64,000 nt of DNA from Mesonia algae (GCF_003253545.1 NZ_QKYV01000005.1:1-64000); one strand, 5' to 3'; numbered from the stretch's first letter, positions 37,627 to 46,284 are shown. Notes: generated from the letters alone by a model not told the origin. Program-made: numbers and translations.

Positions 37627-39042
37627 TTACCTAAAAATATAACTTTCTTCGTGACCTCGTTTGTTTTTAAAGGTTAGTTTGACCGCTTGATTTTTACTTT
37701 TGTTTTTAAAAACTTTCTTTACATCTTCTACATTATTAACTATTTGATCATTTATTTTTGTAATGATAAATTCGTTAACCGGAATTTCTATTTTATCAGA
37801 TAAAGGTCTATAGATTCTAACTCCTGTATTAGAGTTAAACTGAGCTAAAAAAGCATCTTCTGCATTTGTAATTTCAATTCCCGCAGCTTCAATAGCAAAC
37901 GTTTCAAACTTCGTTAATTTAACCTTGCTGATTTTCTCACTTCCATCACGTAAATAATTAATTTGTACTTCATCATTAGGGCGTTTAGTTTGTATGTAAG
38001 AAGTAAGGTCTTCTAATTTCCTCACTCTAATTCCGTCTATATTTGTTATCAAATCCCCTTCTTTAAGTCCTGCTTTTTTAGCACCGTCATCGGTAGAACT
38101 TATATAAACTCCTTGAGAAATACTTAGATTATTTTGTTTGGCAGCTTCAGGATTTAAGGTTCCTCCTGTAATCCCCAAAATAGCTTGTTGTACATCCCCA
38201 AACTCTAGGAGGTCTTCAATAATTTTTCTTGCATTGTTGCTAGGTACGGCAAAACCATAACCAATATAACTTCCAGTTTGAGAAGTGATGGCAGTATTAA
38301 TTCCGATAAGTTCACCATTAATATTTACTAAAGCTCCACCGCTGTTTCCTGGGTTAATTGCAGCATCGGTTTGTATAAAAGATTGCATACGTTGGTCTCC
38401 TTGATTAAGGTCTCTTCCTTTAGCACTTACAATACCAGCAGTTACTGTAGAAGTTAAATTAAAAGGATTACCTACCGCAAGTACCCATTCTCCTGTTTTA
38501 ACATAATTACTATCGCCAAATGGGAGGTAATCTAAACCATCTTCATTAATTTTTATTAGAGCAATATCTGCACTTTCATCGGTGCCTATAACTTCAGCTT
38601 TATAAGTTAAGTTATTATTAAGCGTTACTTCAATTTCTGAAGCTCCTTTAATGACATGGTTGTTGGTTACAATATAGCCGTCTTCAGTAATAATGACTCC
38701 AGATCCTGCCCCTTGTATAGCGCGTTGTGTTTGTCCGCTTGCTCTTCCTGTTCGCATGTATTCCATATATTCTGCAATACTACTAGGGGAGCGTCCTATA
38801 GCAACATTTTTAACGTGTACAACGGCGTGTACTGTTTTATCGGCAGCTTCAGTAAAGTCTACATCTGCACTGTTAAATTTTTTTCCGTAATCGGAATGAT
38901 TAACAAAGCTAGTTGCTGTTTGTTGGGTTGGGGCCGAGGTTATCATTTGTTGATTTTCCTCTTCCAAAAACAGTTTGTATGTTCCTAAAGTGATAGCACC
39001 GCCAAGAACAGATACCATTACTAAGCTTAGAATTTTTTTCAT
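37627..39042 (-). CDS. HtrA/Deg family periplasmic serine protease
   Basis: 471 residues. N-terminal signal/anchor (1-24). The trypsin-like triad is His129 (TNNHVIKGA), Asp159 (SADIALIKI) and Ser234 (NPGNSGGALV). A first PDZ domain (about 290-385, GLKEGDLITNIDG) and a second degenerate PDZ (about 390-470) follow. DegP/DegQ-type enzymes degrade or refold misfolded periplasmic and outer-membrane proteins. Divergent from dapF; a pair of direct repeats in the shared upstream region may bind a regulator. DegP, DegQ or DegS cannot be told apart here, though two PDZ domains argue against DegS. Confidence 0.93.
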   Translation of the reverse strand: MKKILSLVMVSVLGGAITLGTYKLFLEEENQQMITSAPTQQTATSFVNHSDYGKKFNSADVDFTEAADKTVHAVVHVKNVAIGRSPSSIAEYMEYMRTGRASGQTQRAIQGAGSGVIITEDGYIVTNNHVIKGASEIEVTLNNNLTYKAEVIGTDESADIALIKINEDGLDYLPFGDSNYVKTGEWVLAVGNPFNLTSTVTAGIVSAKGRDLNQGDQRMQSFIQTDAAINPGNSGGALVNINGELIGINTAITSQTGSYIGYGFAVPSNNARKIIEDLLEFGDVQQAILGITGGTLNPEAAKQNNLSISQGVYISSTDDGAKKAGLKEGDLITNIDGIRVRKLEDLTSYIQTKRPNDEVQINYLRDGSEKISKVKLTKFETFAIEAAGIEITNAEDAFLAQFNSNTGVRIYRPLSDKIEIPVNEFIITKINDQIVNNVEDVKKVFKNKSKNQAVKLTFKNKRGHEESYIFR

Positions 39043-39099
39043 AGAGATTTAAATTTTTAAGATTAAAATTAAAAGATTCACTTTCTATTTCTTCTTTGG

Positions 39100-39118
39100 T
39101 TAACGTGATTTTAACGTG
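39100..39118. promoter_or_regulatory. Tandem TTAACGTG direct repeats
   Basis: TTAACGTG occurs at 39100-39107 and 39111-39118, an 11-bp period (one helical turn), between the divergent htrA-like and dapF genes. Such direct repeats are typical of response-regulator binding; the regulator is unknown. Confidence 0.4.
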
Positions 39119-39139
39119 TTTTTCTTCGTAAGTAAATTG

Positions 39140-39147
39140 TATCTTTG
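39140..39147 (+). promoter_or_regulatory. -7 element of the dapF operon promoter
   Basis: TATCTTTG matches TAnnTTTG, 19 nt before the dapF start at 39167. No good TTG at -33. Confidence 0.5.
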
Positions 39148-39166
39148 TTTTTTATAAAACGAAAAA

Positions 39167-39946
39167 ATGACGCTAAAATTTTATAAATATCAAGGAACTG
39201 GTAATGATTTTATCATGATTGATAACCGAGAAAAACTTTTCAAAAATGATACCAAACTTATAGCGTTTTTATGTGACAGAAAGTTTGGCATAGGAGCAGA
39301 CGGATTGATACTTTTAGAACATTCTGAAGATGCCGAGGATGATTTTAAAATGGTATATTTTAATTCTGATGGAAACGAAAGTACAATGTGCGGTAATGGA
39401 GGAAGATGTTTGGTGAAATTTGCTCAATTTTTAGAAATTATAGAAGACAAGGCTACATTTACTGCCATAGATGGAAAACATCACGCAAGTATAGATAGAC
39501 ATCTAGTAAGTCTACAAATGCAAGATGTATATGAAATAAAGAACGTTGATGATACTTATTTTTTAAATACGGGATCTCCACATCACATTAGTTTTGTAGA
39601 AAATGTTGATCAATTGCACGTCAAAGAGGAGGGAGCAAAAATCCGTTATAACGAAACTTATAAAGAGGAAGGTGTAAATGTAAATTTTGTGACACCACAA
39701 GAAGATTATTTACAGGTAAGAACGTACGAAAGAGGAGTGGAAGATGAAACTTTATCCTGCGGCACAGGAGTAACCGCTGTTGCCATTGCAGCACATCGCT
39801 CAAAGTTAATTTTAGATCATAAGATCGCTATTGTAGCTCAAGGCGGAAGTCTCTCTGTAAGTTTTGACGAAAGTGAAGGTAATTATACAAACGTATGGCT
39901 TACGGGACCAGCTCAATATGTTTTTGAAGGTTTTATACCATGCTAA
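39167..39946 (+). CDS. dapF: Diaminopimelate epimerase
   Basis: 259 residues. The paired catalytic cysteines are Cys75 (STMCGNGGRC) and Cys198 (ETLSCGTGVTAVA); the N-terminal KYQGTGNDFIMIDN is typical. It converts LL- to meso-diaminopimelate for lysine and peptidoglycan. It is the first gene of a tightly overlapping operon (7 nt overlap with the GNAT gene, which overlaps mltG by 11 nt), coupling peptidoglycan precursor supply with a glycan-strand terminase. Confidence 0.97.
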   Translation: MTLKFYKYQGTGNDFIMIDNREKLFKNDTKLIAFLCDRKFGIGADGLILLEHSEDAEDDFKMVYFNSDGNESTMCGNGGRCLVKFAQFLEIIEDKATFTAIDGKHHASIDRHLVSLQMQDVYEIKNVDDTYFLNTGSPHHISFVENVDQLHVKEEGAKIRYNETYKEEGVNVNFVTPQEDYLQVRTYERGVEDETLSCGTGVTAVAIAAHRSKLILDHKIAIVAQGGSLSVSFDESEGNYTNVWLTGPAQYVFEGFIPC

Positions 39947-40473
39947 CATTAAAAGGAGAACATATTTATTTAAGAGCTTTAGAGCCAGAAGACCTTCTTT
40001 TTCTTGAAAAAGTTGAAAATGATGAGCACTTATGGGAAGTAAGTTCTACACAAGTACCCTTTTCTAGATTTATACTTAAAAAATATTTAGAAAACAGTCA
40101 TTTAGATATTTATGAAACCAAACAATTACGATTAGCAATTGTTTCACAAGAAAGCTCTACCGCTTTAGGATTCATAGATTTATTTGACTTTAACCCTTCT
40201 CATCGTAGAGTCGGAGTAGGGATTGTTATTGCATCTACAACCATGCGCAATAAAGGATACGCTTTAGAGAGTTTACAATTGCTCGCTAATTATGCCTTTA
40301 CACATTTAAAAGTTCATCAATTGTATGCCAATATTCCTGAAGATAATACTGCGAGTAAAAAACTTTTTGAAAAAGCAGGGTATATTCAAGCGGGAGTTAA
40401 AAAAGATTGGGTGCTTACTCAAGGAGAATATAAAAACGAAATATTATACCAATTAATCAAACATGTATATTAA
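39940..40473 (+). CDS. GNAT N-acetyltransferase (RimJ/RimL/SpeG-like)
   Basis: 177 residues. MLTLKGEHIYLRALEPEDL start, the acetyl-CoA pyrophosphate-binding loop region VGIVIASTTMRNKGYALESL and the C-terminal NIPEDNTASKKLFEKAGY motif are those of the Acetyltransf_3 group. Substrate may be a ribosomal protein N terminus, a polyamine or another small molecule. It lies between dapF and mltG with overlaps on both sides, so it is translated together with them. Confidence 0.9.
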   Translation: MLTLKGEHIYLRALEPEDLLFLEKVENDEHLWEVSSTQVPFSRFILKKYLENSHLDIYETKQLRLAIVSQESSTALGFIDLFDFNPSHRRVGVGIVIASTTMRNKGYALESLQLLANYAFTHLKVHQLYANIPEDNTASKKLFEKAGYIQAGVKKDWVLTQGEYKNEILYQLIKHVY

Positions 40474-41506
40474 AAAGATATTACTAACTATTGCTTTGTT
40501 AGGAATTGTAGCTGTCGGAATATTTAGCTATGTAATTTATAACACTATTTTTTCTCCTAATACTCAATTTGAAAGTGAAGAAGCGTCAGTTTATGTGGCG
40601 AGTGACACTAATTATAAGGAGTTATTAAAGCAAATTCAACCCTTGGTAAAAGATATAAATGACTTTGATCAAGTTGCTAAAAGAAAAGGTTATGCTACCA
40701 ATCTTAAATCGGGGAGATTTATTCTTAAACAAGGAATGAATAACAATGAAATCATTAATACACTTAGAAGTAAAAACGAGCCTGTTTCAGTCATCTTTAA
40801 TAATCAAGAACGTATAGAAGATCTTGCAGGAAGAGTGGCACAGCAAATAGAAGCCGATAGCATCTCTTTACTCAATTCGATGAAAGATGAGGTTTTTTTA
40901 AAGAAGAATGACTTCAATCTAGAGAATGCGCTAAGTATGTATATTCCTAATCAATATGAATTGTATTGGAATACTTCCGCGGAAGCGTTTAGAGAAAGAA
41001 TGTTAAAGGAGTATCATCGTTTTTGGACTGAGTCTCGTTTACAACAAGCAAAAAAAGCAAATTTAACTCCGCAAGAAGTAAGCGTGGTAGCTTCTATTGT
41101 TCAAAAAGAAACAGCCAAAGTAGACGAGCGTAAAAGAGTCGCTGGGGTTTATATGAACCGCTATCTAAACGGTTGGAAATTAGATGCCGATCCTACTGTT
41201 ATTTATGCTATAAAGAAAGAAAGTAAGGATTTTGATACCGTTATTAAGCGTGTTTTGTACAAAGACTTAGAAATCGAATCGCCTTATAATACTTATAAGT
41301 ATAAAGAACTGCCTCCAGGACCTATTGCTATGCCCGATATATCATCAATCAATGCAGTACTTAATTTCGAAAAGCACGACTACTATTATTTTGTAGCCAA
41401 TCCAGAAAACCCAGGCTACCATATGTTCGCTAAAACTTTAAGGCAGCACAATAATAACAGACAAGCTTACGTACGTTGGATTAACAAAATGGGAATTAAT
41501 AGGTAA
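40463..41506 (+). CDS. mltG: Endolytic peptidoglycan transglycosylase MltG
   Basis: 347 residues. One N-terminal TM helix (about 6-27), a LysM-like region, then the YceG/MltG domain with SVVASIVQKETAKVDERKRVAGVYMNRY (catalytic Glu in KET), LDADPTVIYA, SPYNTYKYKELPPGPI and YYYFVANPENPGYHMFAKT. MltG cuts nascent glycan strands at the inner membrane and sets strand length. Last gene of the dapF operon. One GC-rich palindrome copy encodes residues TSAEA at about 171-175. Confidence 0.95.
   Translation: MYIKKILLTIALLGIVAVGIFSYVIYNTIFSPNTQFESEEASVYVASDTNYKELLKQIQPLVKDINDFDQVAKRKGYATNLKSGRFILKQGMNNNEIINTLRSKNEPVSVIFNNQERIEDLAGRVAQQIEADSISLLNSMKDEVFLKKNDFNLENALSMYIPNQYELYWNTSAEAFRERMLKEYHRFWTESRLQQAKKANLTPQEVSVVASIVQKETAKVDERKRVAGVYMNRYLNGWKLDADPTVIYAIKKESKDFDTVIKRVLYKDLEIESPYNTYKYKELPPGPIAMPDISSINAVLNFEKHDYYYFVANPENPGYHMFAKTLRQHNNNRQAYVRWINKMGINR
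40974..40987. repeat. Dispersed GC-rich palindrome inside mltG (CTTCCGCGGAAGCG)
   Basis: CTTCCGCGGAAG (40974-40985) is a perfect 12-bp palindrome. In mltG it reads ACT TCC GCG GAA GCG, Thr-Ser-Ala-Glu-Ala. Confidence 0.65.
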
Positions 41507-41513
41507 TTTTCTG

Positions 41514-41596
41514 GGGCGTTTCCCTATCGGGTCGGGCTTTTCACTACAATCTTTTTCTGAAAAAAGAAAAAGGATTTTCGTTACAATCCCTAACGC
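41514..41596. repeat. Interspersed structured repeat between convergent genes
   Basis: A non-coding segment of about 83 bp with internal structure: outer GCGTT (41516-41520) / AACGC (41592-41596) inverted ends; a direct repeat TTTTCACTACAATC (41538-41551) and TTTTCGTTACAATC (41575-41588); and between them a hairpin TTTTTCT (41552-41558) / AGAAAAA (41565-41571). The GC-rich left part contrasts with local DNA. I recall similar GGGCG...CGGGCTTTTC...ACAATC...CCCTAACGC elements scattered in flavobacterial genomes, but cannot verify this here. It may also end mltG transcription. Confidence 0.55.
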
Positions 41597-41603
41597 AAAA
41601 AAC

Positions 41604-41987
41604 TCATAATACCAATTCATTAAAAAGACAAGTCATCGTTTCTGTTAGAGAATCACTAAAACCAGGATGTGTTTTAGAAGTTTGTATTACAGAACTTCGT
41701 GTAGCTGTAAGCCATCTAAAACGAGAAGCGATATCCATTTCGGCAATGCGACCTCCATCTTTTTCTCCTAAACTAATAGATTTAAATGCAGCAAGGTTTC
41801 TTTCAATTTGCTCTGCATCCAATTCTGGACAAAAAGCTTTTAATTTTTTAGTGTCTAAATGATATTGCATATCAATAAACTTAGACTGTTTAGCATATAA
41901 TATAACGCCCACATTAAAAAACTCCTCCCGTTCTACTTTAGGAACAATTCGAACAATTGTATATTCATATAAGTGCTTCCCTTGCAT
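41604..41987 (-). CDS. DUF3037 domain-containing protein
   Basis: 127 residues. The N-terminal YTIVRIVPKVEREEFFNVGVILYAKQ is the characteristic DUF3037 opening, and the remainder is alpha-helical. The function of DUF3037 is unknown. Its start overlaps the HipA-like gene end by 23 nt, so the two are co-translated; the same pairing is known in other bacteria, which suggests joint action. It converges on mltG with a repeat element between. Confidence 0.87.
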   Translation of the reverse strand: MQGKHLYEYTIVRIVPKVEREEFFNVGVILYAKQSKFIDMQYHLDTKKLKAFCPELDAEQIERNLAAFKSISLGEKDGGRIAEMDIASRFRWLTATRSSVIQTSKTHPGFSDSLTETMTCLFNELVL

Positions 41988-42759
41988 GCTGTGCTTCTTT
42001 TATAAATAAATTTGAATAATTTAAACGTGTGTGCAGAAAATTAAAATACACGGTTCTAATTTCTTCCGGAGTTTCTGTATACCCTTCCCAGTCCAACCAT
42101 TCTAAAGGAATAAGATTTACTATTTTTTGGAGTACATCTGAAGTTAGAATTTTTTTAAATTCTACATCAACTGTGGTTAGATCGCTGGCTTGTGGTAATA
42201 AAACATGATCTTTAATAAACGGAAATGGAGTTTGAGCAGTCTTCTCCCAATTGGTCCAAGAATGATGAAAATACAAAGCAGCTCCGTGGTCGATAAGCCA
42301 TACTTCTTTATTCCAAATTAGCATATTTGTATTTCTAAACGTACGATCAATATTGGTGAGAAAAGCATCTAGCCACACAATTTTAGAGGCTAACTTGTTC
42401 TCCACTTGAGTTACTACAGGATCAAAATTAATGGCACTCGAAAGAAAATGCAACCCCAAATTTAATCCTTGACTACCCTTAAGTAAATCCTGTATTTCTT
42501 CATCGGCTTCTGTTCTTCCAAAGGCTTCATCTAGTTGAGCAAATACTAACTCTGGTACTTTAAATCCTAATACTCTAGCCACCTCTGCACCAATTAAATC
42601 GGCTATTAAAGCTTTAACACCGTGACCTGCACCTCTAAACTTTATGACATATTTAAAACCATCATCTGCATCTGCAACCGCAGGTAAAGAACCTCCTTCT
42701 CTAAGAGGAGTGATGTAACGGGTTACATTTACAGTTCTTAAATCTGCTTTAAAACTCAT
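41965..42759 (-). CDS. HipA-like kinase domain protein
   Basis: 264 residues, much shorter than HipA (about 440). Kinase-like features: FKYVIKFRGAGHGVKALIAD (Lys40, ATP-loop Lys), TNIDRTFRNTNML (135-147, catalytic-loop Asp138 and Asn) and VWLIDHGAAL (Asp157, metal-binding DxG equivalent). This matches the HipA-like (HipA_2) family found with DUF3037. HipA itself phosphorylates glutamyl-tRNA synthetase; whether this minimal form is an active kinase, and on what, is unknown. No HipB-like antitoxin is beside it, so it is not a standard toxin-antitoxin pair. Confidence 0.83.
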   Translation of the reverse strand: MSFKADLRTVNVTRYITPLREGGSLPAVADADDGFKYVIKFRGAGHGVKALIADLIGAEVARVLGFKVPELVFAQLDEAFGRTEADEEIQDLLKGSQGLNLGLHFLSSAINFDPVVTQVENKLASKIVWLDAFLTNIDRTFRNTNMLIWNKEVWLIDHGAALYFHHSWTNWEKTAQTPFPFIKDHVLLPQASDLTTVDVEFKKILTSDVLQKIVNLIPLEWLDWEGYTETPEEIRTVYFNFLHTRLNYSNLFIKEAQHAREALI

Positions 42760-42803
42760 TTTTGGTTCGTTTGTGTGTAAAAATACATAGTTAAGATTTC
42801 ATT

Positions 42804-44420
42804 TTAATTTTTTGCTTTCTTTACCCGTTTTAAATCTAATAAATTAATCGGGTTAATACCTAAACCGTTTACATTGTTTTGAGTGAACCTAATCACTTCA
42901 TCATAATACAATGGTACTACAGCGGCATTCGTCATAATTAGAGAATCCATTTCTTGATATAGAGGAATTCTTTGTTTTAAATCTCCTAAATTTAAGGATT
43001 GCTCGTATAAGCTATCATATTTTTTAGAAGAGAAATGAGTGTAATTTGGACCTTGAGGAGAAAAATTTTCACTGTAAAACAGAGATAGATAATTTTCGGC
43101 ATCAGGATAATCTGCTATCCAACTGGCACGAAAAGAAGCTAATTTTCCAGCAGATCGTTGTTGTCTAAGTGTAGAAGGTGGCATAACATCTATTTCAACT
43201 TGCAATCCTACTTTTTGTAATTCACGTTGTATATACTCACACAAATCTAAATAAGAAGCGTTAGTACTAATACTTATTTTGGGGTTTTGATTACCCGTTT
43301 CAATTTTGTAATCTTCAATAAGTTTTTTCGCTTTACGCGGATTGTATTCGTAATAGCTAGCATCTGAGAACCCAGGTAAACCTTTAGGGATAAAACCCCC
43401 AGAAGCCGGTGTGCCAATACCGTTTCTTAGGTAGGTGATCATGGTATTTCTGTCAAACCCATAATTTATGGCTTGTCTAATTTTTTTTGATTTGATTTCC
43501 GAGGAAGGGTGGTCTAAGTATATGCCTAGATATTCAGTATTTAAATAAGGTGCTCTTAGCATTTGAATACGCTCTTCGTAGTTCGCTTGCAATTCTCCTT
43601 TGGCGTTTAGCAATTCATCTTTATACGACGGATCTAATCCGCTAAGAAAATCTATCTTTCCTTGTGCAAATTGAAGAAATTCACTCTGTTTATCAGGTAA
43701 AAATGTGATAGCAACAGCTTCTAGGTAGGGGAGTTGCTTTCCGTTTTTATCCTTTTCAAAATAAAGGTCATTTTTTCTAAATACTAGTTTTTCATTGGCT
43801 TCCCAGCGTTTAAAATGAAAAGCACCCGTACCGATAGGGTTTTCTCGAAAATCTGAATTTTCCATCTCCATCGGGACAATGCTGGTATATTTCATAGAGA
43901 GCAAACCTAAAAAAGCAGGAAAAGCTTGATTTAATTCAATAACTACAACCGAATCATTTTTAGCAGAGATATTTTTTACTTGTTGCATGACCCAACTTCC
44001 GGGAGATGCAATTTTAGTATCGGTTAACCTAGTAAGACTGTAAACTACATCTTTAGCCTTTACTTTTCTTGTCTTTTGTTTTCCGAAAATTTCACTTTCG
44101 TGGAAAAAAACATCGTCTCTTAGTACAAAAGTGTAGGTTTTTGCGTCTTTTGAAACTTGCCAGGATTTAGCAATGTCGGGTTGTGTATTCAGTTGGTCAT
44201 CTAATTGAATTAAACTATTGTATAGTTGATTGCAAGCCCAAATATTACGTTGATCCTTTGCAAAAGCAGGATCTAAAGAAGTAATATTAGCGTGTTCATT
44301 ATATCTAAAAACTAGATGATCATTTTGATCAGTAGAAGTGTTTCCACAAGCATAGAAAAGCAATGGTAAAAGTAATAATGCCAGAGAGTCGATTTTTAAA
44401 ACAAGTGGGGATCTATTCAA
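42804..44420 (-). CDS. Oligopeptide/solute-binding lipoprotein (SBP family 5)
   Basis: 538 residues with a lipoprotein signal (LLFYAC, Cys 25). The body is the DppA/OppA fold: ITSLDPAFAKDQRN, ASPGSWVMQQV, the PIGTGAFHFKRWE signature (about 192-204), IRQAINYGFDRNTMI and the C-terminal ADYPDAENYL. It binds peptides or similar ligands in the periplasm. No permease or ATPase genes are adjacent, so the partner transporter is elsewhere or the protein works alone. Divergent from mtaB. Confidence 0.92.
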   Translation of the reverse strand: MNRSPLVLKIDSLALLLLPLLFYACGNTSTDQNDHLVFRYNEHANITSLDPAFAKDQRNIWACNQLYNSLIQLDDQLNTQPDIAKSWQVSKDAKTYTFVLRDDVFFHESEIFGKQKTRKVKAKDVVYSLTRLTDTKIASPGSWVMQQVKNISAKNDSVVVIELNQAFPAFLGLLSMKYTSIVPMEMENSDFRENPIGTGAFHFKRWEANEKLVFRKNDLYFEKDKNGKQLPYLEAVAITFLPDKQSEFLQFAQGKIDFLSGLDPSYKDELLNAKGELQANYEERIQMLRAPYLNTEYLGIYLDHPSSEIKSKKIRQAINYGFDRNTMITYLRNGIGTPASGGFIPKGLPGFSDASYYEYNPRKAKKLIEDYKIETGNQNPKISISTNASYLDLCEYIQRELQKVGLQVEIDVMPPSTLRQQRSAGKLASFRASWIADYPDAENYLSLFYSENFSPQGPNYTHFSSKKYDSLYEQSLNLGDLKQRIPLYQEMDSLIMTNAAVVPLYYDEVIRFTQNNVNGLGINPINLLDLKRVKKAKN

Positions 44421-44421
44421 T

Positions 44422-44452
44422 TTGAGTATAACAGTTTAAGGTCGTATATTTG
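44422..44452 (+). promoter_or_regulatory. mtaB promoter
   Basis: TTG (44422-44424), 20-nt spacer, TATATTTG (44445-44452): full match to the Bacteroidota promoter consensus; the mtaB start is 71 nt downstream, leaving a leader of roughly 65 nt. Confidence 0.72.
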
Positions 44453-44523
44453 CAGCCCTTTAAGGAAAAATAAACTACTTCTTTAGTATCACACAATATT
44501 ACTAAAAGAATACGAAAGAGCTT

Positions 44524-45861
44524 ATGATGCACGAAAATAAAAAAGTCGCTTTTTATACCCTAGGGTGTAAATTAAATTTTTCTGAAACTTCTACGATTGC
44601 TAGATCTTTTGAAAATGAAGGATTTTCTAGAGTGGAGTTTAATGAAGAAGCCGATATTTACGTAATAAATACGTGCAGTGTAACCGAAAATGCAGACAAG
44701 CGATTTAAGACGATCGTTAAGCAAGCGCAGAAAGTAAATAGTGATGCTTTTGTAATTGCTATAGGCTGTTATGCACAACTAAAACCAGAAGAACTGGCCG
44801 ATGTGAATGGGGTAGATTTAGTTCTTGGAGCTACCGAAAAATTTAAAATCACCGATTACCTTAATGATCTCTCTAAAAATGACATGGGGGAGGTTCATTC
44901 TTGCGAAATCGAGGAAGCCGATTTTTATGTAGGTTCTTACAGTATAGGAGATCGTACTCGAGCTTTTCTAAAAGTACAGGATGGTTGCGATTATAAATGT
45001 ACATATTGTACGATACCTTTAGCAAGAGGTATTTCTAGGAGTGATACCTTAGAAAATGTATTAAAAAATGCTAAAGAAATTTCAGAACAAAATATAAAGG
45101 AAATTGTTCTCACAGGTGTAAATATTGGTGATTATGGAAAAGGAGAATTTGGTAATAAGCGCCATGAGCACACTTTTTTAGATTTAGTAAAGGCCTTAGA
45201 TGAGGTAAATGGAATTGAACGTTTACGTATTTCTTCTATAGAACCCAATCTTTTAAAAAATGAAACTATAGATTTTGTGGCGCAAAGCAATACGTTTGTT
45301 CCGCATTTTCATATTCCGTTACAAAGTGGTAGCGATACTCTATTAAAAAAGATGAAGCGTCGTTATATGAGTGGCTTGTATGTAGATCGCGTAACTCAAA
45401 TTAAGCGAGTAATGCCAAATGCGTGTATTGGAGTAGATGTTATTGTAGGCTTTCCTGGAGAGACAGATGAACTTTTCCTAGAAACTTACAATTTTTTAAA
45501 TGAGCTTGATATTTCTTATTTACATGTATTTACTTATTCAGAAAGGGACAATACCCCAGCTGCAGAAATGGAAGGAGCAGTGCCATTAAAAGTCAGAAAG
45601 AAAAGAAGTAAAATGCTTAGAGGTCTTTCGGCTAAAAAGCGTCGTGCTTTTTACGAAAGTCAGTTAGGGAATACATTAGAAGTTCTTTTTGAAGGGGAAA
45701 ATAAAGAAGGTTACATCCACGGTTTTACAGAAAACTATGTAAAAGTAAAGATGCCTTGGGATCCCTCTTATGTCAATACACTTCATCAAGTTACCTTATC
45801 TGAAATTGATGAAGATGGATTGGTTCGCTTTAATTTTGCTTCAGAAAAAATAACAGCTTAG
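44524..45861 (+). CDS. mtaB: tRNA t6A37 methylthiotransferase MtaB
   Basis: 445 residues. N-terminal UPF0004 domain with its cluster cysteines Cys15 (TLGCKLNFSET), Cys51 (NTCSVTENADKR) and Cys82 (GCYAQ); radical-SAM CxxxCxxC at Cys155/159/162 (GCDYKCTYCTIPLARG); HIPLQSGSD; C-terminal TRAM-like domain. NTCSVT with TLGCKLNF is the MtaB subtype, which makes ms2t6A37 in ANN-decoding tRNAs, rather than MiaB or RimO. ATG 44524 is followed at once by a second ATG; either could be used. Confidence 0.95.
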   Translation: MMHENKKVAFYTLGCKLNFSETSTIARSFENEGFSRVEFNEEADIYVINTCSVTENADKRFKTIVKQAQKVNSDAFVIAIGCYAQLKPEELADVNGVDLVLGATEKFKITDYLNDLSKNDMGEVHSCEIEEADFYVGSYSIGDRTRAFLKVQDGCDYKCTYCTIPLARGISRSDTLENVLKNAKEISEQNIKEIVLTGVNIGDYGKGEFGNKRHEHTFLDLVKALDEVNGIERLRISSIEPNLLKNETIDFVAQSNTFVPHFHIPLQSGSDTLLKKMKRRYMSGLYVDRVTQIKRVMPNACIGVDVIVGFPGETDELFLETYNFLNELDISYLHVFTYSERDNTPAAEMEGAVPLKVRKKRSKMLRGLSAKKRRAFYESQLGNTLEVLFEGENKEGYIHGFTENYVKVKMPWDPSYVNTLHQVTLSEIDEDGLVRFNFASEKITA

Positions 45862-46163
45862 ATATTCATTCCTATAGGAAGCAGATCGCTGTATTTAGAT
45901 TTGTTGGCTCTAAAAAATTTAGCCACATCTTTACCTGTAGGTACAATTCTTATTCTGCCTTTATCTAATATATAATCGAAAATTGCAGTTAAGAATTTTT
46001 CTAGTGTACCGTCATTTCTCCTTTCTTCTGAAATGGTGAGCTTAGAGAGAAAAATTTTTCTTTCTTGTGAGGAATATTCGAGTTTAATCAATTCATTTTC
46101 AATATTAGTTTCAAACTGTCTTAGAAATTCATTGTCTTTAAGTTCGATGGTGTCATCTTCCAT
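45858..46163 (-). CDS. Small GNAT-like protein (YjdJ/Acetyltransf_CG type), divergent
   Basis: 101 residues. The pattern FLRQFETNIENELIKLEYSSQERKIFLSKLTI and the C-terminal RIRIVPTGKDVAKFFRANKSKYSDLLP parallel the minimal GNAT family (about 95 residues) in which a strand, a helix and a Pro-containing strand followed by a terminal helix form the acetyl-CoA site. The glycine-rich CoA loop is not recognisable here, so it may be inactive. It converges on mtaB with a 4-nt overlap of the two stop ends. Confidence 0.55.
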   Translation of the reverse strand: MEDDTIELKDNEFLRQFETNIENELIKLEYSSQERKIFLSKLTISEERRNDGTLEKFLTAIFDYILDKGRIRIVPTGKDVAKFFRANKSKYSDLLPIGMNI

Positions 46164-46272
46164 AATGGTTTAATTTAGGATACAGGTTTAAATGAAGTAG
46201 AGTAAAAATAAAATTGCTTTAGTTTTAACCTTTTATATGAGGTAAAACCATTTTTATAAAATATTTTTACCT

Positions 46273-46284
46273 AGTAAATTTACT
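46273..46284. promoter_or_regulatory. 12-bp palindrome and flanking inverted repeats upstream of the hydrolase operon
   Basis: AGTAAATTTACT (46273-46284) is a perfect palindrome 40 nt before the hydrolase start. Just upstream GGTAAAA (46241-46247) and TTTTACC (46265-46271) form a 7-bp inverted repeat. Possible operator; AT-rich, so weak evidence. Confidence 0.35.

Noticed and set aside
38656-38988. 110-codon plus-strand ORF inside the HtrA gene
   Set aside because: Antisense to a clear protease frame with intact catalytic motifs; product rich in Cys and Ser without a known pattern.
41604-42759. Standard HipBA toxin-antitoxin system
   Set aside because: No HTH HipB-like gene, and the kinase is much shorter than HipA; DUF3037 has no DNA-binding pattern that I can see.
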